NCBI GenBank assembly: GCA_028671895.1
Contig: CM053802.1
Location: forward strand, 19,847,631-19,911,630
DNA length: 64,000 bases
Direction: 5' to 3'
From: Oenanthe sinensis
Taxonomy: Eukaryota > Streptophyta > Magnoliopsida > Apiales > Apiaceae
Shown piece after piece: positions 19,176-32,455 of the stretch. The notes beneath the pieces were generated by a model. That model was not told the DNA's origin. It searched no databases and saw nothing but the letters and a program-made list of their open reading frames with translations. The position numbers and the translations under genes were made by a program. Every line of letters begins with the position of its first letter. Position 1 is the stretch's first letter.

Positions 19176-19201
19176 CTGTGTTATATATTGAAATTAACAA
19201 G

Positions 19202-20128
19202 ATGGTTAATGAAACTGAAACTCCTGTTGTTTATGGTACTACTTCTGGATCTGGGGTTACTGCTATTGCCATTGATTGGGCTACGTACCGTTTCCCACAA
19301 CCTATTGATCTGTCTAGTATGCTTGATAAGTTCAGCGGTGGAGCTGGCTTTTCTCGTTGGCAGAAAAAGATGAAGTTGTGGTTAATGGTTAAGGGTCTAT
19401 GGCCGGTGGTGCAGTATGATCCTCCTGTTGTGAATCAAGAGCAGGCTGACTCTATTAAGGTATATGCTTTATGGGCTGAAAAGGATAGAGTGGTAAGGGA
19501 TGCCATTTTGACAGGTTTAGCGAACACTCTATTTGATGTTTATTCATCAGATGCCTTCACTGCTAAACTCTTATGGGAAAAGCTGGACCAAACCCACAAT
19601 ACCGACTCTCAGGGTCTGGAGAAGTATAGTGTGGCAAGGTTCCTTGATTTGAAGTTGGTGGATACAAAATCCATGACTGAGCAGGTGCACGAATTTGAGA
19701 TGTTGATACATGCTTTGAAGGAGTCTGGAATGGACCTTTCTTAGAAGTTTCAGGTTATGTCGGTCATTGAAAAGCTCCCAAAGTCTTGGGTAGAGTTTGA
19801 TCTCTCCCTGAAAAGACAGAAAAGAGAGATCACCTAGACTAACCTGATGTTGGACATCTCTGTGCAGGAGCAACACAAGTCCAAACAGAGACATGTGATG
19901 CATGCTGAACATGGGAGTTCGAAGGTGAACGTAGTGACTGTAGGACAGAAAAGAAAGTCTTTCACTAAGAAGGAAAACACGAAGCCTAAAAATGATAAGA
20001 ACAAGGCTAAGAAACCAAAGGCAAACAAACCATGTTGGTCTTGTGGACAGGTTGGTCACTGGAGCAAGGACTGCCCTGCAAAGAAAGCTAAGAAACCTAA
20101 TATGGTAGCACAAGCTAATACTGTGCTT
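19202..20128 (+). pseudogene. Element A Gag (copia-type, with CCHC zinc knuckle), disrupted
   Basis: The likely start is ATG 19202 (MVNETETP); the frame itself opens at 19163. The first part contains the UBN2-type copia Gag core: a FSRWQKKMKLWL motif, then LWEKLDQTH, then a heptad-rich helix around MTEQVHEFEMLIHALKESG. A TAG stop at 19742-19744 ends it. The reading continues as KFQVMSVIEKLPKSW, and after another TAG near 19836 resumes at 19847, ending with the nucleocapsid knuckle CWSCGQVGHWSKDC (about 20034-20075) in a Lys-rich context. Gag would form the retrotransposon particle and bind its RNA. At least two stops make it non-functional as read. Confidence 0.85.
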
Positions 20129-21510
20129 AGAACCACTGGTGGGCCTGTGGTTAAAATGGTTATTGGTGATGCTATTGCTTCTGAAACCAATGACAGATAT
20201 GTTATCTACAACCCTACACTACTTTCCACTTATATGTCAAATGAATGGTTGATTGATACTGGAGCTAATGTACATATTTGTACTGATATTACTCTGTTTG
20301 TATCTTATCAACAGATTCAAGGCATGACAGTGATGATGGGGAATGCTAGTGCTGCTCAAGTACTTGGAGTAGGAAACGTGGACCTGAAGTTTGCTTCTGG
20401 GCATGTTCTATCCCTTACTAGAGTGCATCATGTTCCTGACATTTGTAGAAACATAATAAGTGGAAGCTGTTTAGTTAGAAATGGTTTCGGACTTTCTTTG
20501 AAGTGTAATAAAGTAGTTATTACACATACAAGTGTATTTTTTTTGCAAAGGTTACTTGTCTGATGGTTTATTTTTAATAAATGTAGGGCCTGTTTTGGGA
20601 AGTTTTATTAATAATAATGTTGTTCCTTCTGTAAATTGTGTTGAATCATCCGATTTATGGCACTCACGTCTTGGTCATCTAAATTTTAGTACTCTAAAGA
20701 ATATGATGAATTTAGAGTTGATTCCAAAGCATGCCATTGAAAAGAAATCTAAATGCCAAGTATGTGTGATTGCTAAACTAACTAGGAAACCCTTTCATAA
20801 TAATGTTAGGGATTCAGAAGTTTTAGAATTAGTTCACACAGACATATGTGAATTCGATGGTGTTTTGACTAAGGATAATAAAAGATATTTCATTACCTTT
20901 ATAGACAATTGTAGTAGATATTGCCATATTTATTTGATTAAACATAAAGATGAAGCACTTGATAAATTCATTATGTATAAAAATGAAGCTGAAACACAAA
21001 CTGGTAAAGTACTTAAACGTTTGAGATCTGATAGAGGGGGAGAGTATAAGTGTATGTCATTTAAAGAATTTTGTAAAAGCAATGATATAGTTCATGAGGT
21101 GACTCCACCATACACTCCTGAGTCTAATGGGGTGGCAGAACGAAAGAACAAAACTTTTAAAGATATGTTTAACAGTATGCTTATTAATTCTGGGTTGCCT
21201 AAGTACATGTGGGGAGAGGCTTTGAATACGGCTTGCCATATTCTGAACAGAGTCCCTCTGAATTATGGAAAGGCAAGAAGACTAGTTTAAAGTATCTTCG
21301 TGTGTGGGGCTGCTTTGCAAAGGTACTTGTCCCTGAACACAAGAGAAAGAAACTGAGACCGAAAACTGTTGATTGCATCTTTCTGGGCTATATTGAAACC
21401 ACTACCGCTATGAGTTTAGTGTTAAAATCTGACATAGATGGTATATTGGCAAACACTATAGTTGAGTTTCGTGATGTAACATTCTTTGAGAATGTGTTCC
21501 CTATGAACAC
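20129..21510 (+). pseudogene. Element A protease and integrase, disrupted
   Basis: Aspartic protease is marked by WLIDTGANVHICTD near 20248, with the active-site DTG intact. A frameshift follows near 20550. The GAG-pre-integrase zinc region (LWHSRLGHLNF...CQVCVIAK) starts near 20656. The integrase core has HTDICEFDG, RSDRGGEY and NGVAERKN, giving D, D and E catalytic residues. Another frameshift near 21270 leads to LRVWGCFAKVLVP and FLGY, the C-terminal part. Reading stops at 21510 where D1 is inserted, and the frame continues beyond 30098. Confidence 0.88.
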
Positions 21511-22855
21511 TGAAGGGTTTCGGGCATGAAAACGCAGCGGAATTAACGTAAAAACAATAAAAATCGAAACCCAATCGCAGGATCCATGTATAATGTTGAA
21601 TGATTATGGTGAAGAAGTCTGTACCTTTACAAAGTTTTCCGTATGCTGTTTAATGAAGGTCCAGAAAAGATGAATCACAACACCCCTTTGTTGCAAAGAT
21701 CTGCTCTCCAAAGAAGTCCACACGAATGCCCGATCGTCCTACGATCACCGGAGTTAGTACTAGCTGAATTATTTGCCTCTCTTTCTCTCTCTCTTTCTCT
21801 AGCCTCTCTTGATGTTGAGCAGCTAGGGTTTTTCTCTAAAAACGAAATCTGATGATTAAACCCTAATACTATACATCATTATGTATATATAGGGAAGAGA
21901 GAGATTTTGGGCCTAACCCTAATCCATGTGGTTTCCAAAACCCATTATGACTTTGAGTTATTATTATTATTAAATCTGAATTCTACTATAATTAATCAAG
22001 TCTCACTTAATTAATTCAATAATTAAATTCGAATAAACAATAATATATTTAAATTCATAATTTAAATAAACTTCCGTTTTGACATTCTTTGTGTGTGACC
22101 CTTTATGTTATTATTACGTTGGCAATAATTTTATTATCTAATAATAAAATTATAAACAATGAGCGACATCTAGTAATACATCATTGCTACCCAAATAACA
22201 ATAATAATCAGCGATTCAATTAAACCTTTCGTGAATAATGTGCAATGCAATATAATCCCTTTAACCTTATATTATAGATCAAACTCGAGGCATGTATAGT
22301 GTCATCCTCTTCAACGTTGAATCTTGGTTTCCTTGATCAATGAGTAGACTATTTAAACAAATCAATATTTGAGCATGACCATGCATTTTATAGTCTCACT
22401 CAATCAAGAGGTCAATGATATCACTCCTAGAATTGGAGGGTTAAATCCTATATCTATCATTCATATTCCCCATACGATTCATAGCATACCCAATGTCCAC
22501 CTTTATCATTACCCGGTTAAAGGTAACTTTGAGTGTAATGAAAGTATATTAATTCTCCTACAGAAATATAATGATTTCAAGTCAGAGGATCTTTACATCA
22601 TTATCACTGTGAGATTTCTTATGACACTTATTAACATGTAGAATCTCATGACGGGTCTTTCCAGTGTCATATATTGATACATACACTTATGTTCTTGACT
22701 TTAGTATCACCATACCTATGACCAATATAATGTGGTCATCTGTCAACAAACATACTAGTCTTATTGCATTATCACTGTCCTTAAAAAATAATACTTGACT
22801 AGTGAATTTTAGGAATAAAATACTATCATATAATCTCATTTTTAAGTCACATACT

Positions 22856-22896
<41 letters not shown>

Positions 22897-23049
22897 TTAT
22901 TACATATTAATATTCCAAGGATATTTATTATTCTTTTAATTTATGACACAGTAAATAAAGACATAATAAATATTAATTAAATAATCACATAACATAATTG
23001 TTTTCAATAAAACATTAAAAGTATTGTCTCTAGGATACCAATGCTAACA
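21511..23049 (-). repeat. 3' LTR of D1
   Basis: This is the copy downstream of pol in D1's orientation, 1,539 bp. It contains a TA microsatellite (about 22859-22892) that is missing from the other LTR and accounts for most of the length difference. It ends, on plus, in CTAACA. Confidence 0.88.
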
Positions 23050-23063
23050 ATCTCCCACTTGTG

Positions 23064-25975
23064 CTAGAGCCAATCTCTCATGTATCTAATACCCATGAAA
23101 TTAGTATGACCTTCATGCTTCTGCTGTGACAAAGCCTTAGTCAGTGGGTCTGCATTATTCTTATTAGTATGCACTTTACATATATGTATATCTTCTTGAT
23201 CATTAATCTCATTAATTAGGTGATATCTCCTAAGTACATCCCTAAACAGCCTCCTTGGCTGCTTCACAAGCATCAATATACTCAAGCTCTATTTTAGAAT
23301 CAACAACCGTCTCTTGCTTCGAATTTTCCAGCTTACAACACCTCCATTTAGACAAAACACAAACCCAGACTGAGAAATTGAATCATCCTTGTCTGTCTGG
23401 AAACTAGCGTCGGTGTAACCTTTTACAACCAGCTTATCTTCTCCTCCATATACCAAGAATTGATCTTTAGTCCTCTTTAAGTACTTAAGAATATTCTTGA
23501 CTGCTGTCCAGTGACCTTCACCTGGATTAGACTGGTATCTACTCGTCATGCTAAAAGCATACAAGACATCAAGATGAGTACATATCATTGCATACATTAT
23601 AGAACCAATTGCTGAAGCATATTGAACTTTACTCATACGATCCTTATCATCCAATGATTTAGGACTGTTATCTTTTGAGATCGATATCCCATGAGACATC
23701 GGGACCAATCCCCTTTTTTCATCTTGCATCCCAAATCGATGCAAAACTTTGTCAATAAATGTACTCTGACTTAGGCCAATCATTCTTCTTGATCTATCTC
23801 TATAGATCCTGATACCTAAAATATAGGTCGCTTCACATAAGTCTTTCATTGAGAAATTCTTACTCAACCAAGTCTTAACAGCCTGTAAAGAAGGAATGCC
23901 ATTCCCTATTATTAATATATCATCAACATATAATACTAGGAATGCCACATTGCTCCCACTAACTTTCTTGTAAACACATGGTTCATCTTCATTTTGAATA
24001 AACCTAAAATCTTTGACGGTTTCATCAAAACGGATGTTCCATCTCCTCGAGGCTTGTTTCAATCCATAAATGGATCGACGCAACTTATATACATTTCCAG
24101 CATCCATTGGATCAACAAAACCTTCAGGCTGTGTCATGTACACATCCACATCTTCTTCAAGGCTCCCATTTAAGAAAGCGGTTTTGACATCCATTTGCTA
24201 GATTTCATAGTCATGGTAAGCAGCTATAGCAAGCAAAATCCTGATGGACTTGACCATAGCCACTGGTGAAAAAGTTTCATCACAGTCAATACCATGAATT
24301 TACTTGTAACCTTTTGCCACCAATCATGCTTTATAGGTCTGTACATTACCATCCATGCGGTCTTCTTTTTGAAAACCCACTTGCACCCTATAAGTTTTAC
24401 CCCTTCAGGTGGATCAACCAAAGTCCAAACTTGATTAGTATACATGGATTTCATCTCAGATTTCATGGCATCCAACCATCTCTTAGATTCTGGAGTGTTC
24501 ATAGCGTCTTGGTACGTGAGAGGCTCATCTTTATCCACAAGCATCACATCACCATCTTGAGTCAAGAGAAATCCATAATATCTCTCGGGTTCATGGCGAA
24601 TCCTACCAGACCTACGAACAACCTGTGTTTCCTGAGCAGTATTGTTTTCTTGTACATTCTGCTACGGTTCCTCCATTGGTTCATTGTTATCATGTGGGTC
24701 TCAAATTTCATCGAGATCTATTATCCTCCCACTGTCTTTCTTAGACAGCATTTCCCTTTCAAGGAATACTGCAGTTCGAGCAACAAACACTTTGTTCTCT
24801 GAAGGATTATAAAAAGAATAACCCTTTGTTTCAATTGGGTATCCCACAAAATTATATTTTTCTGATTTAGGTCCTAGCTTGTCAGAAGTTAGACATTTCA
24901 CAAACGCCTCACTTCCCTAAATTTTCATAAATGACATGCTATGACGTTTCTCAGCCCATATCTCATACGGAGTCTTCTGAACCGTTTTAGTAGGAACTAG
25001 TGTATAACCCCAGAAAGTAATTGGAAGATTTGCATGACTCATCATCGATCGCACCATATCCAACAAAGTACGATTCCTCCTCTCAGAAACTCCGTTCCAT
25101 TGTGGGTTTCCGGGAGGAGTGAGTTATGATACAATACCACACTTTTTTAATTAACTTTTAAATTCATGGCTTAAGTATTCACCTCCACGATCAGATCGTA
25201 GAGTCTTAATACTTCCGCCAGTTTGCTTTTCTACTTCAGCTTTGTATTCTTTGAAATTTTCAAAAGAATCAGATTTATTCTTCGTAAGATACACATATCC
25301 ATATCTACTAAAATCATCAGTAAACATGATAAATTAGTAAAATCCACCTCTTGCCATAGTACGCATAGGACCACATTCATCACTATGTATAAGTTCTAAT
25401 CGTTTAATGGCCCTTTCACCTTGTCCAGTAAAAGGAGCTTTACTCATTTTTCCAATAAGACAAGGTTCGCATGCTTCGTATGATTCAAAGTCAAACTTAT
25501 CCAAGTATCCATCTTTATGTAACTTGGAAATGCACTTCTCATTTATATGGCCTAAACGACATTGCCAGAGGTATGTTTAATTTGAGTCATTAGTTTTAAG
25601 ACGTTTGTTATTCATATTATAGATATGAGTGTCTAAATCAAGAACATATAAACCGTTAAATAAACGTGCAACCCCATAGGTAACATTATTCAAAGAAAAG
25701 GAACAACTATTGTTCTGAATTAAAAATGCAAAACCTTTCTTGTCCAAACAAGAAACCGAAATAATGTTTCTGCAAATTTCAGGCACGTAAAAACAGTTCT
25801 CAAGTTCTAAAATAATCCCAGTGGGCAATGATAAATAAGAAGTCCCTACAACTAAAGCATCAACCTTTGTTCCATTGCCAACTCGTAGGTCGACCTCTCC
25901 TGTAGCCAAAGTCCTACTCTTTTGTAGTTCCTGCACATTTATACAAATGCGAGAACCATATCCAGTATCCAATAC
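23064..25975 (-). pseudogene. D1 Pol: protease, integrase, RT and RNase H, disrupted
   Basis: Protease LDTG lies just after a stop near 25975. The GAG-pre-integrase region has ENCFYVPEICRNIISVSCLD then CRLGHI and CEPCLIGK. The integrase core has HSDECGPM, LRSDRGGEY and NGVSERRNRTLLDMV. The linker reads KYNFVGYPIETKGYSFYNPS. RT begins near 24500 with SEMKSMYTNQVWTLVDPPEG and CKWVFKKK, then a frameshift, then MDVKTAFLNGSLEEDV and an intact catalytic YVDD (LYVDDILIIGN) in 23289-24194. RNase H follows with YTDASFQTD, and the tail has KVHTNKNNADPLTKAL. About ten stops or frameshifts are spread along it. Confidence 0.9.
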
Positions 25976-26890
25976 TCATGATGTAGAAGTAGACAAATTG
26001 ACATCTATAACATAAATACCTGAATCAGAAGCTTGACCAGCCTTCTTCTTCTTCTTCTTCAGATCCTCCAAATAAGCATGACATTTTCTCTTCCAATGAC
26101 CTGGTTTACCACAGTAGTGACAATCACCCTTTGCAACAGTACCCTTAGGCTTTAAAGCCTGTTTGGGATTAGCCTTTGGCTTGGGACTAGAAGCAGATCC
26201 AATCTTCTTCTTTCCCTTCCATTTGCCTTTCCCATTAGCCTTACCTTTGTTATCTACCATTAACATGGCAGCAGGTTCAGCCCTTTTCATGTTGGTTTAA
26301 GCAGTTTGTAACATGACCAACAATTCAGTGGGTGTTTTGTCTATCTCATTCATATTGTAGTTCATAACAAAATGAGTATAGTTGCGGTTCAAAGATTACA
26401 AGATCAAGTCAATCTGAGCTTCTGGACCAATCGAGAAACCCAAAGTATCAAGATACTCAATATAACCTATCATCTTTAGAACATGTGGTTGAACAAGTTC
26501 ACGCTCTCCCTGTTTGCAAGCATACAGTGCTTTGCTCGTGTCGAACCTTTCGTGACGAGCTTGTCCCTCAAACATTCTTTGAAGGTGTTCAATCATCTCA
26601 TAAGCATCCATATACTCATTTTGTTTTTTTGAAGCTCAACACTCATGGTTGCCAGCATAAGACACACAACATCATTCGCATCATCAATATGCTTCTGATA
26701 AGCATTTTGCTGAACACGAGTTGCATTCTTAGCAGGAGGAGCAGGTGAAGGAATTTCAATGGTGTGAAGCTTTTGCTCCTGCCTGAGAACAATCCTCAAA
26801 TTCCGATACCAATCAAGGAAGTTAGTTCCTGTCAGCTTGTCCTTCTCAAGGGTTGCTCTTACAGAGAAGTTATTTATGTTGTTTGCCATT
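25976..26890 (-). pseudogene. D1 Gag, disrupted
   Basis: The likely start is MANNINNFSVRATLEKDKLT (ATG near 26888). It continues with TNFLDWYRNLRIVLRQEQK, the copia UBN2 Gag signature. A frameshift near 26610 leads to MIEHLQRMFEGQARHERFD and LVQPHVLKMIGYIEYL. A stop falls near 26396. The last part is Lys/Gly-rich and has the zinc knuckle CHYCGKPGHWKRKC near 26080-26125. Confidence 0.85.
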
Positions 26891-26970
26891 AAATATCTAC
26901 AATGTTTAAAATGCATATTAGTTAGTTGTAGAAGTTTAATTATGTTCAAGTGATTATCATATACATTCAT

Positions 26971-28592
26971 AATATATATCTCCCACTATTTTTATCAAAT
27001 CAATAGCCCTAACTATTAATTCAGAAAGCATTTCATTAAATCTTTCTAGTGAGCCAAGATCCATATTTCATCCATGTTTTAAGATATCGTTGGCTAATAC
27101 ACCAAAAACACGACTATTTAGGTAGACAACATTAGTCGATTATATCAAATATAACTCTTGGATAGTTTGGTGGAACAACACTTTGTACATATTTATCCAA
27201 TAAATCTCACCAAACTCTATGCCTATAAACCCACAATCCTATTTTGATGATTTAGTTAAGTTAGACCCAATGTTTCAACAAACTAAGTCACTTACTTATC
27301 ACATCTTCCCATGATTGATAAAAGCACATTGCTTTGGCAAACCCACTCCTTCTCAATCTAGATCTTGACGAGTATTAAACATTAGAAGGCATCCGATTAA
27401 CTTAATATATATTTAGGGATTTTAATGTTTATATGAACGATCATGATCCCATCCTAAAGAAATTCTCAATTTTTCCTTGATCAAATTATCCATTTCAATA
27501 TTCGTCAATGGTTCGATTTTCAGATCGTCGGAGAAGTCACAAGCGGTCTCATTTAAAACCAAACTTTCTTACGAATAATAATTCACTTTTGACAAAATCT
27601 CCCCATATCAGAAAAAGAAAATTCATATTCAATACCGTGTTTCATAAACACAAGAAACTCATGATCGTTTGTTTAATTTTAAAATCTTGAATCGTTACAG
27701 ATTTTATCTTTCTTAAGCAGGCATGACATGGGTGTCATATCTAATACATACATCATTCCAACACATACATATCTACACATGCATTCATATACATATATGT
27801 ATTATGCGTAAATTAAACGTGTTTGGTTATGACCCCATCCTATGTGATATTTCCAAGCTAATGGAATTATCAAGGTCAATCTATGGTGGTTTCAAATACT
27901 ACACTATTACACGTCTTTATCTTCTTCATTGCTCCATCATCTGGATTGCCTCCTAGCTTCCTTGCTTCCAAGTCTCTATTGAACAATTACATTCGAGATT
28001 AACAATTACAATGAATAAACGACATGCAAGTCATATTTAGAAACCAAAACCATAAAACAAAACCACTATCCTATGGGTCTTTAGGCCATAATCATTCACC
28101 ATGTTATCACATAACACATGTAATATATCTCAGATTATATAAACATATCATATAATCATATATAATAAATTTTGAAATTTAAGAAAATCAAATAAATTTC
28201 AGAAAATAATAAATTACCATTTTGGGGCCTGTAACGTCGTCAAACGGCTTACAGATGCGAAGCTGATTTCGTCAGTATTGCTCAGTGACACTATTCCAGT
28301 GAGAAAACACATATCGTTTGCGAAAATCGGACACTGGACACAGATTTCAGAAAATCTACCAAAGCCATTTCAGAATTCGTATCGAATACGATTTCCATAA
28401 CAAGAACAAACATGTATCATATACATACAGCAATACACACAATCATCCCATGATTATACAACACATGAATATCATATAATCAAAATCATGTAAAACATAT
28501 ATATCAATATATAGTCATGGTATATCATATATATGTTTATATACATCGAAAAACTGTTAAACACATAACCAAATCATCCCATTATACACGTA
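26971..28592 (-). other. Long untranslated leader of D1 (1.6 kb)
   Basis: There is no frame with recognisable protein between the primer site and Gag. Blocks of this leader are matched in D2 (45028-46820), for example the segment around 28225-28330 and the segment around 27440-27545. It is therefore a conserved family feature rather than an insertion. Confidence 0.6.
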
Positions 28593-28604
28593 GCTCTGAT
28601 ACCA
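28593..28604 (-). promoter_or_regulatory. tRNA-iMet primer binding site of D1
   Basis: On the minus strand this reads TGGTATCAGAGC, one base after the LTR end. Confidence 0.88.
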
Positions 28605-28605
28605 T

Positions 28606-30097
28606 TGAAGGGTTTCGGGCATGAAAATGCAGCGGAATTAATGTAAAAATAATAAAAATCGAAACCCAATCGCAGGATCCATGTATAGTGTTGGATGATT
28701 ATGGTGAAGCTTAACAAAAGTTTTCGTATGCTGTTTAATGGAGGTCCAGAAAAGATGAATCACAGTAGCCCTTTGTTGCAAAGATCTGCTCTCCAAAAAA
28801 GTCCACACGAACGCCCGATCGTCCTACGATCACCGGAGTCGGTACTAGCCGAATTGTTTTCCTCTCTCTCTCTCTCTCTAGTCTCTCTTGATATTGAGCA
28901 GCTAGGGTTTTTCTCTAAAAACGAAATCTGATGATTAAACCCTAATACTATACATCATTATGTATATATTGGGGAGAGAGAGATTTTGGGCCTAACCCTA
29001 ATCCATGTGGTTTCCAAAACCCATTATGACTTTGGGTTATTATTATTATTAAATCTGAATTCTAATATAATTAATCAAGTCTCACTTAATTAATTCAATA
29101 ATTAAATTCGAATAAACAATAATATATTTAAATTCATAATTTAAATAAACCTCCGTTTTGACATTCTTTGTGTATGACCCTTTAGGTTATTATTACGTTG
29201 GCAATAATTTTATTATCTAATAATAAAATTATAAACAATGAGCGGCATCTAGTAATACATCATTGCTACCCAAGTAACAATAATAATTAGTGATTCAGTT
29301 AAATCTTTCATGAATAATGTGCAATGTAATATAATCCCTTTAACCTTATATTATAGATCAAACTCGAGGCATGTATAGTGTCATCCTCTTCAACGTTTAA
29401 TCTTGGTTTCCTTGATCAATGAGTAGACTATTTAAACAAATCAATATTTGAGCATGACCATGCATTTCATAGTCTCACTCAATCAAGATGCCAATAATAT
29501 CACTCCTAGAATTAATGGGTTAAATCCTATATCTATCATTCATATTCCCCATATGATTCATAGCATACCCAATGTCCACCTTTATCATTACCCGGTTAAA
29601 GGTAACTTTGAGTTTAATCAAAGTATATTAATTCTCGTATAGAAATATAATGATTTCAAGTCAGAGGATCGTTACATCATTATCACTGTCAGATTTCTTA
29701 TGACACTTATTAACATATAGAATCTCACGGCGGGTCTCTCCAGTGTCATGTATTAATACATACACTTATTATCTTGACATTAGTATCACCATACCTATGA
29801 CCAATGAGATGTGGTCATGTGTCAACAAACATACTAGTCTTATTGCATTATTACTGTCCATAAATAATAATACTTGACTAGGGAATTTTAGGAATAAAAT
29901 ACTATTCATATAATCTCATTTTTAAGTCACATACTTAAAGATATATATTACATATTAATATTCCAAGGACATTTATTATTCTTTCAATTTATGATGCAAT
30001 AAATAAAGATATAATAAATATTAATCAAATAATCACATAACATAATTGTTTTCAATAAAACATTAAAAGTATTGTCTCTAAGACACCAATACTAACA
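28606..30097 (-). repeat. 5' LTR of D1
   Basis: 1,492 bp, next to the primer site. It shares the plus-strand start TGAAGGGTTTCGGGCATGAA with the other copy. Confidence 0.88.
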
Positions 30098-31966
30098 AAG
30101 ACTGGTATACCTCAGGGTATTTCTGATGATGATCCCACTCACACATCGAGTTCCATTCCTGATCATGTGAAAAGGACGACAAATGTGGGGGTGGATCCTA
30201 CTAGTAGCTCTACTTCTAACGAAGTAGAGAAACCTATCAGGAGTAAGCGTGAAAAAGTTGTTAAGGAATTTGGAAGTGATTTTATCACTTACAATGTCGA
30301 GAATGAAACTTTAACTTTTTGGCAGGCCATGGACTCTTCAGAGTCAAGGCATTGGAATGGCGCTGTAAATAGTGAGATCGACTCTATTGTTTCTAATGGA
30401 ACATGAGAGTTAGTTGATCTCCCTCCTGGGTGTACTACTATAGGATGTAAATGGATCTTCAAAAGAAAGATGAACCCAGATGGCTCAGTAGATAAGTATA
30501 AAGCTAGGCTGATAGCTAAGGATTTTAGGCAAATAGAAGGCATTAACTATTTTGATACATACCCTCTTGTTGCAAGAATAAAAACAATTCAAATGCTTAT
30601 AGCATTGGCTTCCGTACATGGTCTTATCAATCATCAAATGAATGTAAAGACAACTTTTCTTCATGGTGATCTTGAAGAAGAGATTTTTATGGATTAGCCT
30701 GAGGGATTTGTTGCTTCTGGCAACGAGTGGAAAGTTTATAAATTAGTCAATCTATCTATGGCTTGAAACAAGCTCCTAGAGACTGGCACAAAATGTTTGA
30801 TGAATTGACTTCAGATTATTTGGTTATTGAAAGTGACAAGTGTGTCTACTATAAGGTTAAAGGAAATGAAAAAACAATTTTGTACCTGTATGTGGATAAC
30901 ATACTGTTGTTTGGAATCAATATCGAGATTATTAACGAGACAAAAAGTTTCTTGAAAAGGCACTTTGAAATGAAAGATATGGGTGCTGCTAATGTGATTC
31001 TTGGTATCAAGCTGAATCAGTCAGTTGATGGAATAATCTTGTCACAATCTCATTATATAGAGAAATCTATACTTCAGAAGTATGGTTATTCAAATTGTAG
31101 AATCGCAAGCACGCTATATGATTCAAAAGTTTCTCTTGTCAAGAATAAGTCAGGAGTTCTTGTGTCTCAGTTAAGATATTCTCAGATTATTGGGAGTTTT
31201 CAATATCTTGCTAATGGTACTAGACTAGATATTTCATTTTATGTGTCTAAGTGAGCTAGATATACAGTGGATTTTCTGTCATTTCCACTTGGACCTTCGC
31301 TAGCTAAGCTACACACCAAGGGATATAGGAACGAAGCTTATTCCAGATCGTGAAGAGCCAGACTACAAGACTCATTGAGATGTTCTTGATAGGGTACTTA
31401 GATATCTAAAAGGCACTATCTACCTTGGTTTGCATTACAGGAAGTTTCCTGGAGTGCTAGAGGGATATACAGATGCAAGTTGGATAGCTAAGAAATCTGG
31501 TTCTAATGGAGTGACTGGATATGTGTTTACCCTTGTGGGTGAAACTATATCCTAAAAGTCTGCTAGACAGACTATTGTAACTCGGCCTACCTTTGAGGCT
31601 AAGTTGTGTGCATTAGATGCCACGGGGACGGAGGCTGAATGGTTGTATGGACTTACGTCTGTGATTCCTGTAGTAAGCCAACCGCTTCCTGCTCTTGACG
31701 TTCATTGTGATAGTCGTATAACTATCGACAAGATAATCAGTAAGAAGTATAATGTGAAAACAAAGAGACACGTCCAAGTTAGAGTAAAGTCTATAAGGGG
31801 TTTGGTGTCTGACATGATCATTGCTATTGAGTTTATTGGAACTCAAGATAACCTGAATGATCCTTTGACTAAGGGACTTGAGCATACTGTTGTCCTTAAG
31901 TCGAGGTTGAGGATGAGACTGACAACCCATTTTGAGTCATCAACAACGGAAACCCAATACACCTGA
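30098..31966 (+). pseudogene. Element A RT and RNase H, disrupted
   Basis: This continues A's pol after D1. It has the linker with KTGIPQG, then NVENETLTFWQAMDSSES, the RT entry GCKWIFKRKMNPDGSVDKYK, ARLIAKDFRQIEGINYFDTY and NVKTTFLHGDLEEEIFM. A stop falls near 30697 and a shift near 30760. The catalytic box reads YVDN (LYLYVDNILLFG, near 30888), where the family has YVDD. RNase H has GYTDASW near 31464 and ends with TKRHVQVRVKSIRGLV and DPLTKGL. A short non-matching stretch at about 31270-31360 interrupts the RT/RNase H connection. The protein could not be active. Confidence 0.88.
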
Positions 31967-32455
31967 GAGGAGATCCCTCAAAGTATATTCAATGTGGTAA
32001 TAACAAGTTGTAAGGATGATTGAGTAGTACCTCTACTACATATATCTGGATACTCACGTATCCTAGTCTTTCCCTTGTAAACTTCAAGAGGTACTGTAAC
32101 TGCTAGTTAGCAAGAGTTTTAAGAACTCTAATTGGGGTCAAGTCGTGAGATGAGATATTGGCAGTACATCTTTGGAGATGCTCAGCTAAGCGAATGTTAT
32201 TGTGAGGTCGCAATTAGAGGATATGGTTATTCCTCAAAGCATTTGACGAACAGGATCGAGACATGACCATTAACGTCTCAAAGCCGTAGATCGGTACCAT
32301 AGCGTTAGACTTGTCATCGTCTATGGAGTGTGGTTACACAAAAATAGATAAAGATTCAAGGTGAAACATTCCATCAAACCTTGACCGATACCAACCTTGA
32401 AAAGCAAGTCATGAGTAGAACCTGATATGCATTTCTATATGGATTTGTGAGGGAT
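31967..32455 (+). other. Element A 3' untranslated region and purine tract
   Basis: Non-coding sequence between the pol stop and the 3' LTR. It ends TTGTGAGGGAT (about 32445-32455), a plausible polypurine tract for plus-strand priming. Confidence 0.6.

Larger units (their letters stand above)
21511..30097 (-). mobile_element. Element D1: Ty1/copia retrotransposon nested in element A pol
   Basis: Direct LTRs are at 21511-23049 and 28606-30097, with the coding strand minus. The upstream LTR (in its own orientation) is 28606-30097. It is followed by the tRNA-iMet primer site (GCTCTGATACCA on plus, 28593-28604). A purine tract lies beside 23050-23061. Flanking 5-mers are AACAC and AAGAC, one mismatch. 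Excising D1 restores the host frame as PMNTGIPQG. Gag and pol are recognisable but have scattered stops. Confidence 0.92.

Noticed and set aside
19571..20113. 180-residue minus-strand frame
   Set aside because: It is the antisense shadow of element A Gag and its zinc knuckle.
24266..24802. 178-residue plus-strand frame
   Set aside because: It is the antisense shadow of D1 RT and linker on the minus strand.
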